A DNA stretch of 51,737 nt. It comes from JAAYZK01 sp964535025 (lineage in GTDB: Bacteria; Planctomycetota; Phycisphaerae; SM23-33; FEN-1343). Below are positions 1-7,574 of the stretch, piece by piece. Within the stretch, counting starts at the first letter, position 1. Each line of letters opens with the position of its first letter. The notes under the pieces were generated by a model. It searched no databases and was not told where the DNA came from. It saw only the letters and a program-made list of their open reading frames with translations. The DNA is taken from positions 1-51,737 of the forward strand of contig CAZHRW010000184.1 of NCBI GenBank assembly GCA_964535025.1, written 5' to 3'. A program made the position numbers and the translations under genes.

Positions 1-567
1 TACCTGCTGTGCGGGGCCATGGCGGGCGTGTCGTACGTCCTGATCGGCCTGCTGGTCGGCGGCGAGCAGTGGGTGCCGCTGGTGGGCGCCTCGGGCGGCG
101 TGTTCGGGATCGTCCTGGCGGCGGCGGTGTACTTCCCGCACTTCCGGATCATCTTCATGTTCTTCCCCGTGCCGATCCGCCTGGCGGCGATCATCCTCTT
201 CTCGATCATGCTGCTGACGGTGCTCCAGGGCCTCGGCGCCGGGCAGTTCCGCACCGATACGTTCTGGTCCCACGCGGCCCACCTCGGCGGGGCGGTGACC
301 GCGGCGGTCTGGGTCCTCCACGAGCGCCATCGCGGCCCCCCTCGCGCCCGGGCCGGCGGCGGGGGGCCCTCGTTCGGCGAGCGGATCCGCCAGGGCCAGT
401 GGGAGCGCAAGATGCGCCGCCGCCGGAAAATCCAGCAGGAGATCGACGGCATTCTTGAAAAGATCCATGCCCATGGGATAGCCTCTCTGTCGCCCCGCGA
501 GAAACGCCTGCTCAAGCAGGCCACCGAGATGCAGCGGGAAGAGGAAGAACGGATCAAACGGCTGTAG
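1..567 (+). CDS. Rhomboid family intramembrane serine protease, C-terminal part (5' end outside window)
   Basis: The reading frame is open from base 1 and ends at TAG 565-567, so only the last 188 residues are present. The visible part has several hydrophobic membrane segments. The motif GASGGVFG near residue 35 fits the rhomboid GxSG catalytic serine, and SHAAHLGG near residue 92 fits the partner histidine that completes the Ser-His dyad. After the last membrane segment comes a basic, charged cytoplasmic tail rich in Arg, Lys and Glu (about 85 residues), probably helical. Rhomboids cleave transmembrane substrates within the bilayer; the substrate here is unknown. The true start lies outside the window. 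Confidence 0.85.
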   Translation, partial: YLLCGAMAGVSYVLIGLLVGGEQWVPLVGASGGVFGIVLAAAVYFPHFRIIFMFFPVPIRLAAIILFSIMLLTVLQGLGAGQFRTDTFWSHAAHLGGAVTAAVWVLHERHRGPPRARAGGGGPSFGERIRQGQWERKMRRRRKIQQEIDGILEKIHAHGIASLSPREKRLLKQATEMQREEEERIKRL

Positions 568-626
568 ATCGCCCGCAGAGGCTTTACGCGGAACGAACCG
601 CAAGGCTTGGCTCAGGACGAAAACTC

Positions 627-769
627 GAAATCCGGAGCACGAAATACGAAACAACTTTCAAACGGATAAACACAGCAAACGGCGAAACGGCCGAGCCTGT
701 TTGCCGGGTGCTTTGGGGTTTGGCCGTTTCGAGTTTGTTTCGGGTTTCGGATTTCGAGCTTCGGATTTT
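627..769. repeat. Intergenic inverted-repeat element between the rhomboid gene and thrC
   Basis: Left arm 627-652 and right arm 737-769 are near-perfect reverse complements (about 25 bases with four mismatches, built from CGAAATCCG and CGAAATACG words), separated by about 85 bases. A transcript could fold into a long imperfect hairpin. No gene is seen here. Its word composition resembles the other intergenic dyads at 2158-2272 and 3094-3508, although the sequence differs. No clear promoter for thrC was seen. Confidence 0.6.
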
Positions 770-786
770 CCCAGGATACCCCGCCC

Positions 787-2172
787 ATGACAACGGACGT
801 AGCGTTTCAACAGTGCATGAACGTCGACTGCCGCGCGACCTTTGGGGTCGATGAGGTCCACTTCGCCTGCCCCCGGTGCGGCGCGCTGCTCGATATCCAG
901 TACGACTGGGATCGCGTCGGCGTTCCGTCGGCCCTGAGCGACTTCGGCCGCCGGTGGGCGACGCGGGACCGGCCGCTGGACCTCTCGGGGGTCTGGCGGT
1001 TCCGCGAGCTGCTGGACTTCTGCCCCGACGCCGACAAGGTCACCCGCGGCGAGGGGCAGACCCTGCTCCAGCCGACCGACGGGGTCGCCGACTACGTCGG
1101 CGCCCGGCGGGGCCGCCTGTATCTCCAGTACGAAGGCTGCAACCCCTCGGGGTCGTTCAAGGACAACGGCATGACCGCCGCGTTCAGCCACGCCGCGAGG
1201 GTCGGCGCCACGCGGGTGGCGTGCGCGTCGACGGGCAACACCTCGGCCTCGCTGGCGATGTACGCCGCCGCCGCCGGCATGGAGGCGATCGTCTTTGTCG
1301 GCTCCGGGCGGATCGCCTTCGGCAAGCTCGCCCAGGCGCTGGACTACGGCGCCCGCACCTTCCAGGTCGCCGGCGACTTCGACGACTGCATGGCCCGCGT
1401 CAAGGAGGCCACCGACGCGCTGGGGCTCTACCTGGTCAACTCGGTGAACCCCTTCCGCCTGGAAGGCCAGAAGACCATCATGTACCGCGTCCTGGAAGGC
1501 CTCGGCTGGGAGGTGCCCGACTGGATCCTCGTGCCCGGCGGGAACCTGGGCAACAGCTCCAGCTTCGGCAAGGCCTTCGCCGAGCTGAAGATGCTCGGCC
1601 TGATCGACCGCGTGCCGCGACTGGCGATCATCAACGCCGACGGCGCCGATACGCTCGAGCGGATCGTCAACGACAAGCACCTGCGCTTCGACGGCGGGGC
1701 CTTCGACGCGGCGGTCATCGACGCCGACTACGACTGGCAGGACCGGACTCACCGCCGTCCCCACACCATCGCCAGCGCCATCGAGATCGCCCGCCCGGTC
1801 AACCTCACCAAGTGCCTGCGGGCGCTGGAGACCTGCAACGGCGTCGTCCGCAGCCTGCCCGACAGCGCCATCATGAACGCCAAGGCCCAGGTCGGCCGCT
1901 GGGGCCTGGGCTGCGAGCCGGCCAGCGCCGCCTCCGTCGCCGGGGCGAAGCTGCTGATCGAGCAGGGCGTCATCGGCCCCGACGAGCGGATCGTCTGCAT
2001 CCTCACCGGCCATCCCCTCAAGGACCCCGACGCCACCGTCGGCTACCACACCGGCGCCTACCCCGAAGGCAAGGCGGTCGAGGGCCCGCGGCACTTCGCC
2101 AACGTCCCGATCCCCGTGGCGAACGATCTCGACGCGATCGTCAAGGCGATCGAGACGGCGAATATCGAATAA
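787..2172 (+). CDS. thrC: Threonine synthase
   Basis: PLP-dependent conversion of O-phosphohomoserine to threonine, 461 residues. The N-terminus carries a small zinc-ribbon-like segment (CMNVDC then CPRCG, residues about 9-33). The PLP-lysine motif GSFKDNGMT follows at about residues 120-130, and the STGNTSASLA phosphate-binding loop at about 140. A Gly-rich PGGNLGNSSSFG loop lies near 255. These fit the fold-type II threonine synthase family, and the length is normal. The last codons (ThrAlaAsnIleGlu-stop) come from the start of an intergenic repeat element, so the native C-terminus may have been replaced. dapB follows on the same strand; both belong to aspartate-family synthesis. Confidence 0.93.
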   Translation: MTTDVAFQQCMNVDCRATFGVDEVHFACPRCGALLDIQYDWDRVGVPSALSDFGRRWATRDRPLDLSGVWRFRELLDFCPDADKVTRGEGQTLLQPTDGVADYVGARRGRLYLQYEGCNPSGSFKDNGMTAAFSHAARVGATRVACASTGNTSASLAMYAAAAGMEAIVFVGSGRIAFGKLAQALDYGARTFQVAGDFDDCMARVKEATDALGLYLVNSVNPFRLEGQKTIMYRVLEGLGWEVPDWILVPGGNLGNSSSFGKAFAELKMLGLIDRVPRLAIINADGADTLERIVNDKHLRFDGGAFDAAVIDADYDWQDRTHRRPHTIASAIEIARPVNLTKCLRALETCNGVVRSLPDSAIMNAKAQVGRWGLGCEPASAASVAGAKLLIEQGVIGPDERIVCILTGHPLKDPDATVGYHTGAYPEGKAVEGPRHFANVPIPVANDLDAIVKAIETANIE

Positions 2173-2272
2173 TGAACAAGGAATGTCGAATGTCGAAGTG
2201 AACGGCCAAGGGCACTGCGTCAGCCTACTTTGATGTTCATTATTCCTTGTTCGATATTCGATATTCGTCGTT
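2158..2272. repeat. Inverted-repeat element with ACGGCGAATATCGAA-type ends
   Basis: The left arm (2158-2200) and right arm (2228-2272) are imperfect reverse complements rich in GAATATCGAA, GAACAAGGAAT and TTCGATATTCG words, with a short GC-rich centre. The left end overlaps the final codons and stop of thrC. The same terminal word recurs at 3094, 3508 and 6526, so this is one copy of a dispersed element rather than a gene-specific terminator. No transposase is encoded, so it is either a non-autonomous miniature element or a REP-like repeat. Confidence 0.7.
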
Positions 2273-2319
2273 CCGATGCTATCCTTCCCTCGGACGCTCG
2301 ACACGAAAGGAACTACCCC

Positions 2320-3093
2320 ATGACCGACACACCGATCCGCCTGGCCGTCAACGGCGCCGCGGGGCGTATGGGCCAGCGACTTCTGGCGTTGGCCCGCGAG
2401 GATGAGGCCTTCACGCTCGCCTGCGCGATGGAGGTCGAGGGCCACCCGATCATCGGCTCGACCGTCGCGGGGATCAAGTACACCGACCGGCTCTCGCGGG
2501 AGGTGGACGTCGTGATCGACTTCTCCCTGCCGGGCGGGACCCAGCGGGTGCTGGCCTCGGCGATCAACACGTCGGTGCCGATCGTCATCGGCACCACGGG
2601 GCTGTCCAAGGACGTCCTCCACACCATCGAGGAAGCCGCCCGGAGCATCGCGGTCGTCCAGGCGCCCAACTTCTCGGTGGGCGTCAACGTGCTGCTGCGG
2701 CTGCTGGCCGAGGCGGCGGCCACGCTGGGCGCCGGCTACGACATCGAGATCGTCGAGGCCCATCACCGCTTCAAGAAGGATGCCCCCTCCGGCACGGCCC
2801 TGGCGATGGCCGACGCGGTCTGCGGCGCCCTGGGCGTCGACCGCGAGGCGGTGCTCCGTCACGGCCGCCGGGGCGCGGCCGAGCGGGCCGCCGGCGAGAT
2901 CGGCATGCACGCCCTGCGGCTGGGCGACACCGTCGGCGAGCACGCCGTCCAGTTCGGCACACTCGGCGAAACCGTCACACTCAGCCATTCGGCCCACTCC
3001 CGCGACACCTTCGCCCTCGGCGCCCTCCGCGCCGCCAAGTGGGTCCTGGGCAAGCCGGCGGGGAAATACGACATGAGCGACGTGCTGTTCTAG
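2320..3093 (+). CDS. dapB: 4-hydroxy-tetrahydrodipicolinate reductase
   Basis: NAD(P)H-dependent reductase of the diaminopimelate/lysine pathway, 257 residues, a normal length. The N-terminal Rossmann motif is GAAGRMGQRL at about residues 11-20. The family signature EAHHRFKKDAPSGTAL at about 146-161 carries the catalytic His pair, the Lys and the PSGT substrate loop. The ATG at 2320 is chosen because AAAGGAA lies about 8 bases upstream and the Rossmann motif follows closely. The frame is open further upstream, but that part is encoded by the repeat element. The gene is flanked on both sides by inverted-repeat elements, so it may have its own transcript. Confidence 0.94.
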   Translation: MTDTPIRLAVNGAAGRMGQRLLALAREDEAFTLACAMEVEGHPIIGSTVAGIKYTDRLSREVDVVIDFSLPGGTQRVLASAINTSVPIVIGTTGLSKDVLHTIEEAARSIAVVQAPNFSVGVNVLLRLLAEAAATLGAGYDIEIVEAHHRFKKDAPSGTALAMADAVCGALGVDREAVLRHGRRGAAERAAGEIGMHALRLGDTVGEHAVQFGTLGETVTLSHSAHSRDTFALGALRAAKWVLGKPAGKYDMSDVLF

Positions 3094-3508
3094 ACGGCGA
3101 ATAGCGAATATCGAACAAGGAATAACAGGTTCTCCTCCCGTTTTCGTGGTTGCTTTGTCGCCGCAAACAGAACGGCCAAGAGCGCCACAAAGGCCACAAA
3201 GAACGCAAAGGAAAGAACGCCAACGGCTTGTGCCACAGAGGGCACGAAGAACACAGAGAAAGAAGCTTCACCACTACTTGGGCGTTTTCTCCGAGCCCTC
3301 TGTGAACTCTTGTGGCCTGGCTGTGTCGTTGCTGTTCTTTCCGTTCTGTCTTTGTGTTCTTTGTGGCTATCCCTGTCGTAGCCACGGAAACGGGAGCAGA
3401 TCCGAATAACAAATATCGAAGTGAACGGCCACGTCAACTGACGCGCCCCGGGGGCGAGAAGCTTACTTCGAAATTCAAGATTCCTTGTTCAGTATTCGAT
3501 ATTCGCCG
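3094..3508. repeat. Composite nested inverted-repeat element after dapB
   Basis: The outer arms 3094-3122 and 3480-3508 pair as reverse complements of GGCGAATATCGAA...AACAAGGAAT type. Between them lies a second, different repeat pair: words such as CCACAAAGAACGCAAAGG and CACAGAGGGCACGAAGAAC (about 3186-3265) face CTCTGTGAACTCTTGTGGCC and CTTTGTGTTCTTTGTGGC (about 3299-3370). A third inner dyad starts near 3405. Open frames across it encode only low-complexity Lys/Arg/Glu/His or Cys/Leu-rich strings and are not believable genes. It looks like repeat elements inserted within one another, and it fills the whole gap between dapB and the next promoter. Confidence 0.7.
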
Positions 3509-3512
3509 TGTT

Positions 3513-3541
3513 TTGACATCCCGCGCCTCCGCGCATAGAAT
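3513..3541 (+). promoter_or_regulatory. Sigma-70-type promoter of the glycosyltransferase-rnpA-yidD run
   Basis: TTGACA at 3513-3518 and TAGAAT at 3536-3541 with a 17-base spacer, directly after the composite repeat. A start near 3548 would give a leader of about 50 bases, including a small CCCGCCGGGG hairpin just before ATG 3598. Confidence 0.75.
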
Positions 3542-3597
3542 TCAGGGCTAAGATACTCAAACAGAAAGGTTAACCCCCGCCGGGGGGTGTGTGTGCC

Positions 3598-4353
3598 ATG
3601 AATGTATTGGTAGCCATTCCAGTGTACAACGAGGTCGACCACGTCGCCGAGGTGCTGCGGGAGGTCCGCCGCTACGCCGAGAACATTCTGGTGATCGATG
3701 ATGGGTCGACCGACGGGACGGGCGAGGCGCTGGCGGGGTTCGAGGGCATCCGCGTCATCCGCCACCAGGTCAACCTCGGCTACGGCCGGGCGCTGATCAA
3801 CGCGTTCCGCTGCGCGATGTGCTGCCGGATGGATTGGATCATCACACTCGACTGCGACGGCCAGCACGAGCCGGCGGTGATCCCCCGCTTCATCGAGGCC
3901 GCGGCCGACGATAACTGCGACATCGTCAGCGGCTCGCGCTACCTGCCCGACGCGCCCGTCGACGGGTCGCCGCCGCCGTCGCGACGGCGGATCAACGCCG
4001 AGATCACCGCCCTGGTCAACGAGACGCTCGGGCTGCGGCTGACCGACGCGTTCTGTGGCTTCAAGGCTTACCGCGTCAGCGCCCTGGAGCGTCTGAACCT
4101 CACCGAGCACGGCTACGCGATGCCGATGCAGTTGTGGGTCCGCGCCGCCCGGGCGGGGCTGCGGATCCGCGAGATCCCCGTCCGGCTGATCTACAACAAC
4201 CCCGACCGGACCTTCGGCGGCCCGCTCGACGACGCGGGCTATCGCAAGCGGCACTACCTGCGTGTGTTCTACAACGCCCTGGCCGACGACGACACCAGCG
4301 GCTGGGTGCTCTGCGCCTGTCCGGGTCCGTCGCGGGTGGCGTGCCGATGCTAG
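3598..4353 (+). CDS. Family 2 glycosyltransferase (dolichyl-phosphate-mannose synthase-like)
   Basis: 251 residues forming a single GT-A domain. The start VLVAIPVYNE, then VIDDGSTDGT at about 38-47 and the metal/nucleotide motif LDCDGQHEP near 83-91 (a DxD-type site) are typical of GT2 enzymes that transfer sugar from a nucleotide sugar to a lipid phosphate or polymer. There is no C-terminal membrane segment, so it is probably cytoplasmic or peripheral. The ATG at 3598 is preferred over the in-frame GTG at 3589 because the protein then starts at the first beta strand. Its stop overlaps the next gene by 7 bases, which indicates co-translation. The sugar and acceptor cannot be told from sequence. 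Confidence 0.88.
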   Translation: MNVLVAIPVYNEVDHVAEVLREVRRYAENILVIDDGSTDGTGEALAGFEGIRVIRHQVNLGYGRALINAFRCAMCCRMDWIITLDCDGQHEPAVIPRFIEAAADDNCDIVSGSRYLPDAPVDGSPPPSRRRINAEITALVNETLGLRLTDAFCGFKAYRVSALERLNLTEHGYAMPMQLWVRAARAGLRIREIPVRLIYNNPDRTFGGPLDDAGYRKRHYLRVFYNALADDDTSGWVLCACPGPSRVACRC

Positions 4354-5909
4354 AGGCGCCGGCGACGCCGAGCGGCGACGGGCAGGTCGTCCTGCTGCCC
4401 GGCGGCGATCGGCTCCGGCCTTACCTGGCCGAGTCGGCCGCGGCGGTCGCGGAGATGACCTTCGACGTCGGCGGGATCGATGCCGGCGAGCTCCGCCGCC
4501 GGGCGCGGCGGGAGGGGGCCGACCTGCTGGCCGGCGACCAGCCCGGCCCGTGGATCGTCACGGGCCACCAGAGCGAGATGCACCACGCGGGGGTATGGTT
4601 CAAGGTCGCCGCCATCGACGCCTGGGCCCGCGCGGCGGGGGGGACGGCCCTGCACGTGGTGACCGATCTCGACGCGGCCAAGCACGTGATGGTGAAGGTC
4701 CCGCAGGTGGTCGAGGACCGCCGGATCACCATTCACCGCGTGCCGGTGGCCCATCCCGTCGGCGACCAGTGCCCCGCGCAGCTTCCGCCGCCGCCGCGGG
4801 AGACGGTCCGCCGCCTCGCCCGCCTGGCCGCACCGTCCGACGAAGCCGGACCCACGGATACCTGGCTGATGGCCGTCGGCCGGCGCGACGACGGCGGCAC
4901 GCTGGCCGAGTGGATCGCCGACGGCGCCGCGGCCGTCAATCGCTCGCTGGGGCTGGACATCCGCGACGTGTTCATCTCGACGCTCGTCCGCGGGCGGGCG
5001 TGGGGGCGTTTCGCGGTGCACATCCTGCTGAACGCCGGGCGGATGTTCGAGGCCCACCGCGCCGTCCTGGCGGCCCACCGCCGCCGGCATGGGATCACCA
5101 ACCCCGCCCAGCCGGTGCCGGACCTGCGAACCGCCGACGGGGCCGTGGAGGTGCCCCTGTGGGCCTTCCGCGGCGCCGGCGGCCGCGAGCCGCTCTATGT
5201 CAAGGCCAGCGGAACCATCGTTGAGCTCCACACGCCCGCCGGGCGGCTCATCCGGCTGCCGGCCGAGCCGGACGAGGCGACCGAGGCGATCGTCGCCTTC
5301 AGCGACGGCGGCGGCTGGATCGCGCCGCGGGCGCTGACGCTGACGATGTTCCTGCGGTCGTTCGTGGCGGACATCTTCATCCACGGCACGGGCGGGGCGC
5401 GGTATGATGTGCTCGGCGACGCGTTGACCGAGGCGTGGTACGGCTGGCGGCCGCCGCCGTTCGGCGTCGCGACGGCCACGCTGCGGCTGGACCTGCCGCG
5501 ATTCGACGTGACGGCCGCCGACCTGGCCGCGGCGCGGTGGCGGGCGCACCACCTGTACCACAACCCGTGGCTCGGCCGCGGGCCGGACGATCCGCCGCCG
5601 GCGGCCGAGCGGCTCCAGGCGACCCGGACCGCGGCGGTCCGGCGGGCGGCGGCGCTGGGGCCGCTGACGCCGGAGCGGGCCGAGGCGTTCCAGACGATCC
5701 ACCGGGTCAACGAGCAGCTTCGCGCGCTGCTCGCGGAGGCCCAGCGGCGGGCGGCGCGCCGCGTAGCGCGGCTGGAGGCGCAGCTCGAGCACAACCGCCT
5801 CGCCGACGACCGGGAATACTTCTTCGCGCTGATGCCCGCCGCGAAGCTCGCCGGCCTGATCGCCCAGGCGCGGCGGTGGGCGGCGGCGGGGCTGGGCCAG
5901 AACAGGTGA
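4347..5909 (+). CDS. Conserved protein of unknown function, distantly BshC-like
   Basis: 520 residues, no signal peptide or membrane segment. Residues about 70-86 read IVTGHQSEMHHAGVWFK. A hydrophobic block near 330-350 reads LRSFVADIFIHGTGGARYD. The last 70 residues are a long Arg/Ala/Glu-rich helix, probably a coiled coil. The early TGHQ...K motif, the late LRxxVxD block and the C-terminal coiled coil recall BshC, the putative cysteine-adding enzyme of bacillithiol synthesis, but the match is from memory and weak. It starts inside the glycosyltransferase gene and ends 8 bases before the rnpA ATG, so it is part of one operon. Function is not assigned. Confidence 0.6.
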   Translation: MLEAPATPSGDGQVVLLPGGDRLRPYLAESAAAVAEMTFDVGGIDAGELRRRARREGADLLAGDQPGPWIVTGHQSEMHHAGVWFKVAAIDAWARAAGGTALHVVTDLDAAKHVMVKVPQVVEDRRITIHRVPVAHPVGDQCPAQLPPPPRETVRRLARLAAPSDEAGPTDTWLMAVGRRDDGGTLAEWIADGAAAVNRSLGLDIRDVFISTLVRGRAWGRFAVHILLNAGRMFEAHRAVLAAHRRRHGITNPAQPVPDLRTADGAVEVPLWAFRGAGGREPLYVKASGTIVELHTPAGRLIRLPAEPDEATEAIVAFSDGGGWIAPRALTLTMFLRSFVADIFIHGTGGARYDVLGDALTEAWYGWRPPPFGVATATLRLDLPRFDVTAADLAAARWRAHHLYHNPWLGRGPDDPPPAAERLQATRTAAVRRAAALGPLTPERAEAFQTIHRVNEQLRALLAEAQRRAARRVARLEAQLEHNRLADDREYFFALMPAAKLAGLIAQARRWAAAGLGQNR

Positions 5910-5917
5910 CGGCAGTG

Positions 5918-6280
5918 ATGAGTTCGCCGGCCAGGTGTCATCGGTTGTCCAACAGTGCCCGGATCGCCGAGCTGTTCGACCGCGGCGTGCGGGTGGGCGA
6001 TAAGTCCCTCGTCGTGGTGGGGCTGCCCAACGACCTGGATGTGACGCGCATGACCGTCGCGGTCGGCAAGCGGCGGACCCGCACGGCGGTCGCGCGCAAC
6101 CGCCTCAAGCGGCTCTGTCGCGAGGCGTTCCGACGCGAGCTGCCGGCGCTGCCGGCGGGGCTCGATGTGGTGCTCCTGCCGAAGATCGGGCCCGACCACA
6201 CCGTCGACTCGCTCGCCGACAGTCTCGCCCCGCTCATCCGGCGGCTGGCGCAGAAGTTGGGAGGAAGCGATCGTGGCTGA
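5918..6280 (+). CDS. rnpA: Ribonuclease P protein component
   Basis: 120 residues. Small basic protein that assists the RNase P RNA in maturing tRNA 5' ends. The RNR signature appears as RNRLKRLCREAFR at about residues 57-69, preceded by VGKRRTRTAVA, as in the family. GTG codons at 5906 and 5915 are alternative starts; ATG 5918 gives the usual length. The stop codon overlaps the yidD start by 8 bases. rpmH, which usually lies just upstream of rnpA, is absent; the BshC-like gene occupies that position. Confidence 0.9.
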   Translation: MSSPARCHRLSNSARIAELFDRGVRVGDKSLVVVGLPNDLDVTRMTVAVGKRRTRTAVARNRLKRLCREAFRRELPALPAGLDVVLLPKIGPDHTVDSLADSLAPLIRRLAQKLGGSDRG

Positions 6281-6524
6281 GGGCGTCCCCCTGGTTCGCT
6301 TCCGTCGTCGGCCGGTCAGCTGGCTGCTGATCGGCGGGGTGCGGGTCTATCAGCTCACGCTGTCGCGCTGGCTGGGCGGCCACTGCCGGTTCGTCCCCAC
6401 CTGCAGCGATTACTTCATCGAAGCCGTCGCCCGCAAAGGGGCCCTGCGCGGCACGGCGGCGGGCGTCTGGCGGATCCTGCGGTGCCACCCGTTCGGCAAG
6501 GGCGGGTATGATCCGGTAAAGTGA
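6273..6524 (+). CDS. yidD: Membrane protein insertion efficiency factor YidD
   Basis: 83 residues. YidD is a small membrane-associated protein thought to aid YidC-dependent insertion. The family core is clear: YQLTLSRWLGGHCRFVPTCSDYFIEAV (two conserved Cys) followed by RILRCHPFGKGGYDPV at the end. The GTG start at 6273 is chosen because GGAGGA lies about 7 bases upstream and an N-terminal start inside rnpA is standard for this gene pair. yidC does not follow; the next gene is convergent. Confidence 0.93.
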   Translation: MAEGVPLVRFRRRPVSWLLIGGVRVYQLTLSRWLGGHCRFVPTCSDYFIEAVARKGALRGTAAGVWRILRCHPFGKGGYDPVK

Positions 6525-6525
6525 C

Positions 6526-6540
6526 GGCGAATATCGCATG
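6526..6540. repeat. Remnant of the GGCGAATATCG element end
   Basis: The bases directly after the yidD stop read CGGCGAATATCGCAT, matching the end of the elements after thrC and dapB. It appears to be a solo end or truncated copy lying between two convergent genes. Confidence 0.45.
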
Positions 6541-6554
6541 CCCGGGCCGGCCGC

Positions 6555-7574
6555 CTACATCTCCCTGTCGACCGCCTCGGCGACCTTGCGGGCGCGTTTC
6601 ATCATGGCGCAGAAGGCGTGGGGGTTGATCTGCTGGGCGGCGTCGGTGTAGGCGTGCTCGGGGTCGCGGTGGACCTCGACCAGCAGCCCGTCGGCGCCGG
6701 CGGCGATCGCGGCCAGGCACATCGGCGGGACCATGTGCGCGTGCCCGGTCCCGTGCGAGGGATCGACGATCACCGGCAGGTGCGTCCGCTCCCGCAGGGC
6801 CGGGACGACCGCCAGCGGCAGCGTGTTGCGGACGTAGCACTCGAACGTCCGAATGCCCCGCTCGCAGAGGATGACGTTGGGGTTGCCGGCGTTGATGATG
6901 TACTCGGCGGCCAGGAGGAACTCCTCCATCGTCGACGAGGGCCCGCGCTTGAGCATGACGGGCTTGTCGACCTTGCCGACGGCCTCCAGCAGCGGGTAGT
7001 GCTGCATGTTGCGGGCGCCGATCTGCAGGACGTCGGCGACGGCGGCGACCTGGTCGACCGTCTCGCTGCGGAGGACCTCGGTGACGATCGCCAGGCCGGT
7101 CTCGGCGCGGGCCTCGGCGAGGATCTCCAGGCCCTTCTCGCGGAGGCCCTGGAAGTCGTAGGGGCTGGTCCTGGGCTTCCACGCCCCGCCCCGCAGGCCG
7201 ATCGCGCCGGCCTCGGCGACGGCGCGGGCCGTCTGGAGCAGTTGCTCGCGGCTCTCGACGGCGCAGGGGCCGGCGATGACGCCGATCCTCTGGCCGCCGA
7301 GCGTCGCGCCCGACGGGCCGAAGGCGATCTCGGTCTTCTCCTGGCGGACCTCGCGGGAGGCCATCTTGTACGGCGCGAGGATCGGGACGATCTTCTCGAC
7401 CATGGGGGCGTTCTCGATCGCGCCCTTGTCGACGGACCGCTTGTCGCCGATGCACGCGATGACGGTCCGGTCGGTCCCGTAGATCGGGTGGTCGGTGAGC
7501 CCGTACTCCCGCACGAGGTCGATGACGTGCTGGATCTGCGCGTCGGTGGCGTGGGGTTTCATGACGACGATCAT
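6555..7574 (-). CDS. aroF: 3-deoxy-7-phosphoheptulonate (DAHP) synthase, Thermotoga-type
   Basis: 339 residues. Condenses phosphoenolpyruvate with erythrose 4-phosphate, the entry step to aromatic amino acids. Residues 1-70 form the ferredoxin-like regulatory domain of this subfamily, starting MIVVMKPHATDAQI. The TIM barrel follows with AGPCAVES, GGAWKPRTSPYDFQG, KRGPSSTMEEF, CERGIRTFE and VDPSHGTGHAH motifs, which bind PEP and metal. The start ATG overlaps the serS stop as ATGA, so translation is coupled to serS. Both genes sit behind a leader ORF with Phe-Tyr-Trp-Phe codons, which fits control of this enzyme by aromatic amino acid supply. No chorismate mutase domain is fused. Confidence 0.94.
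   Translation of the reverse strand: MIVVMKPHATDAQIQHVIDLVREYGLTDHPIYGTDRTVIACIGDKRSVDKGAIENAPMVEKIVPILAPYKMASREVRQEKTEIAFGPSGATLGGQRIGVIAGPCAVESREQLLQTARAVAEAGAIGLRGGAWKPRTSPYDFQGLREKGLEILAEARAETGLAIVTEVLRSETVDQVAAVADVLQIGARNMQHYPLLEAVGKVDKPVMLKRGPSSTMEEFLLAAEYIINAGNPNVILCERGIRTFECYVRNTLPLAVVPALRERTHLPVIVDPSHGTGHAHMVPPMCLAAIAAGADGLLVEVHRDPEHAYTDAAQQINPHAFCAMMKRARKVAEAVDREM

Noticed and set aside
658..2997. Very long antisense frame across thrC and dapB
   Set aside because: It is a high-GC shadow: Arg/Gly/Asp-rich, crosses two well-identified genes and the repeat elements, and has no family motif.
3146..3409. Small ORFs in the composite repeat encoding Lys/Arg/His/Glu-rich strings
   Set aside because: They are low-complexity translations of the repeat words with no ribosome-binding site and mirror-image ORFs on the other strand.
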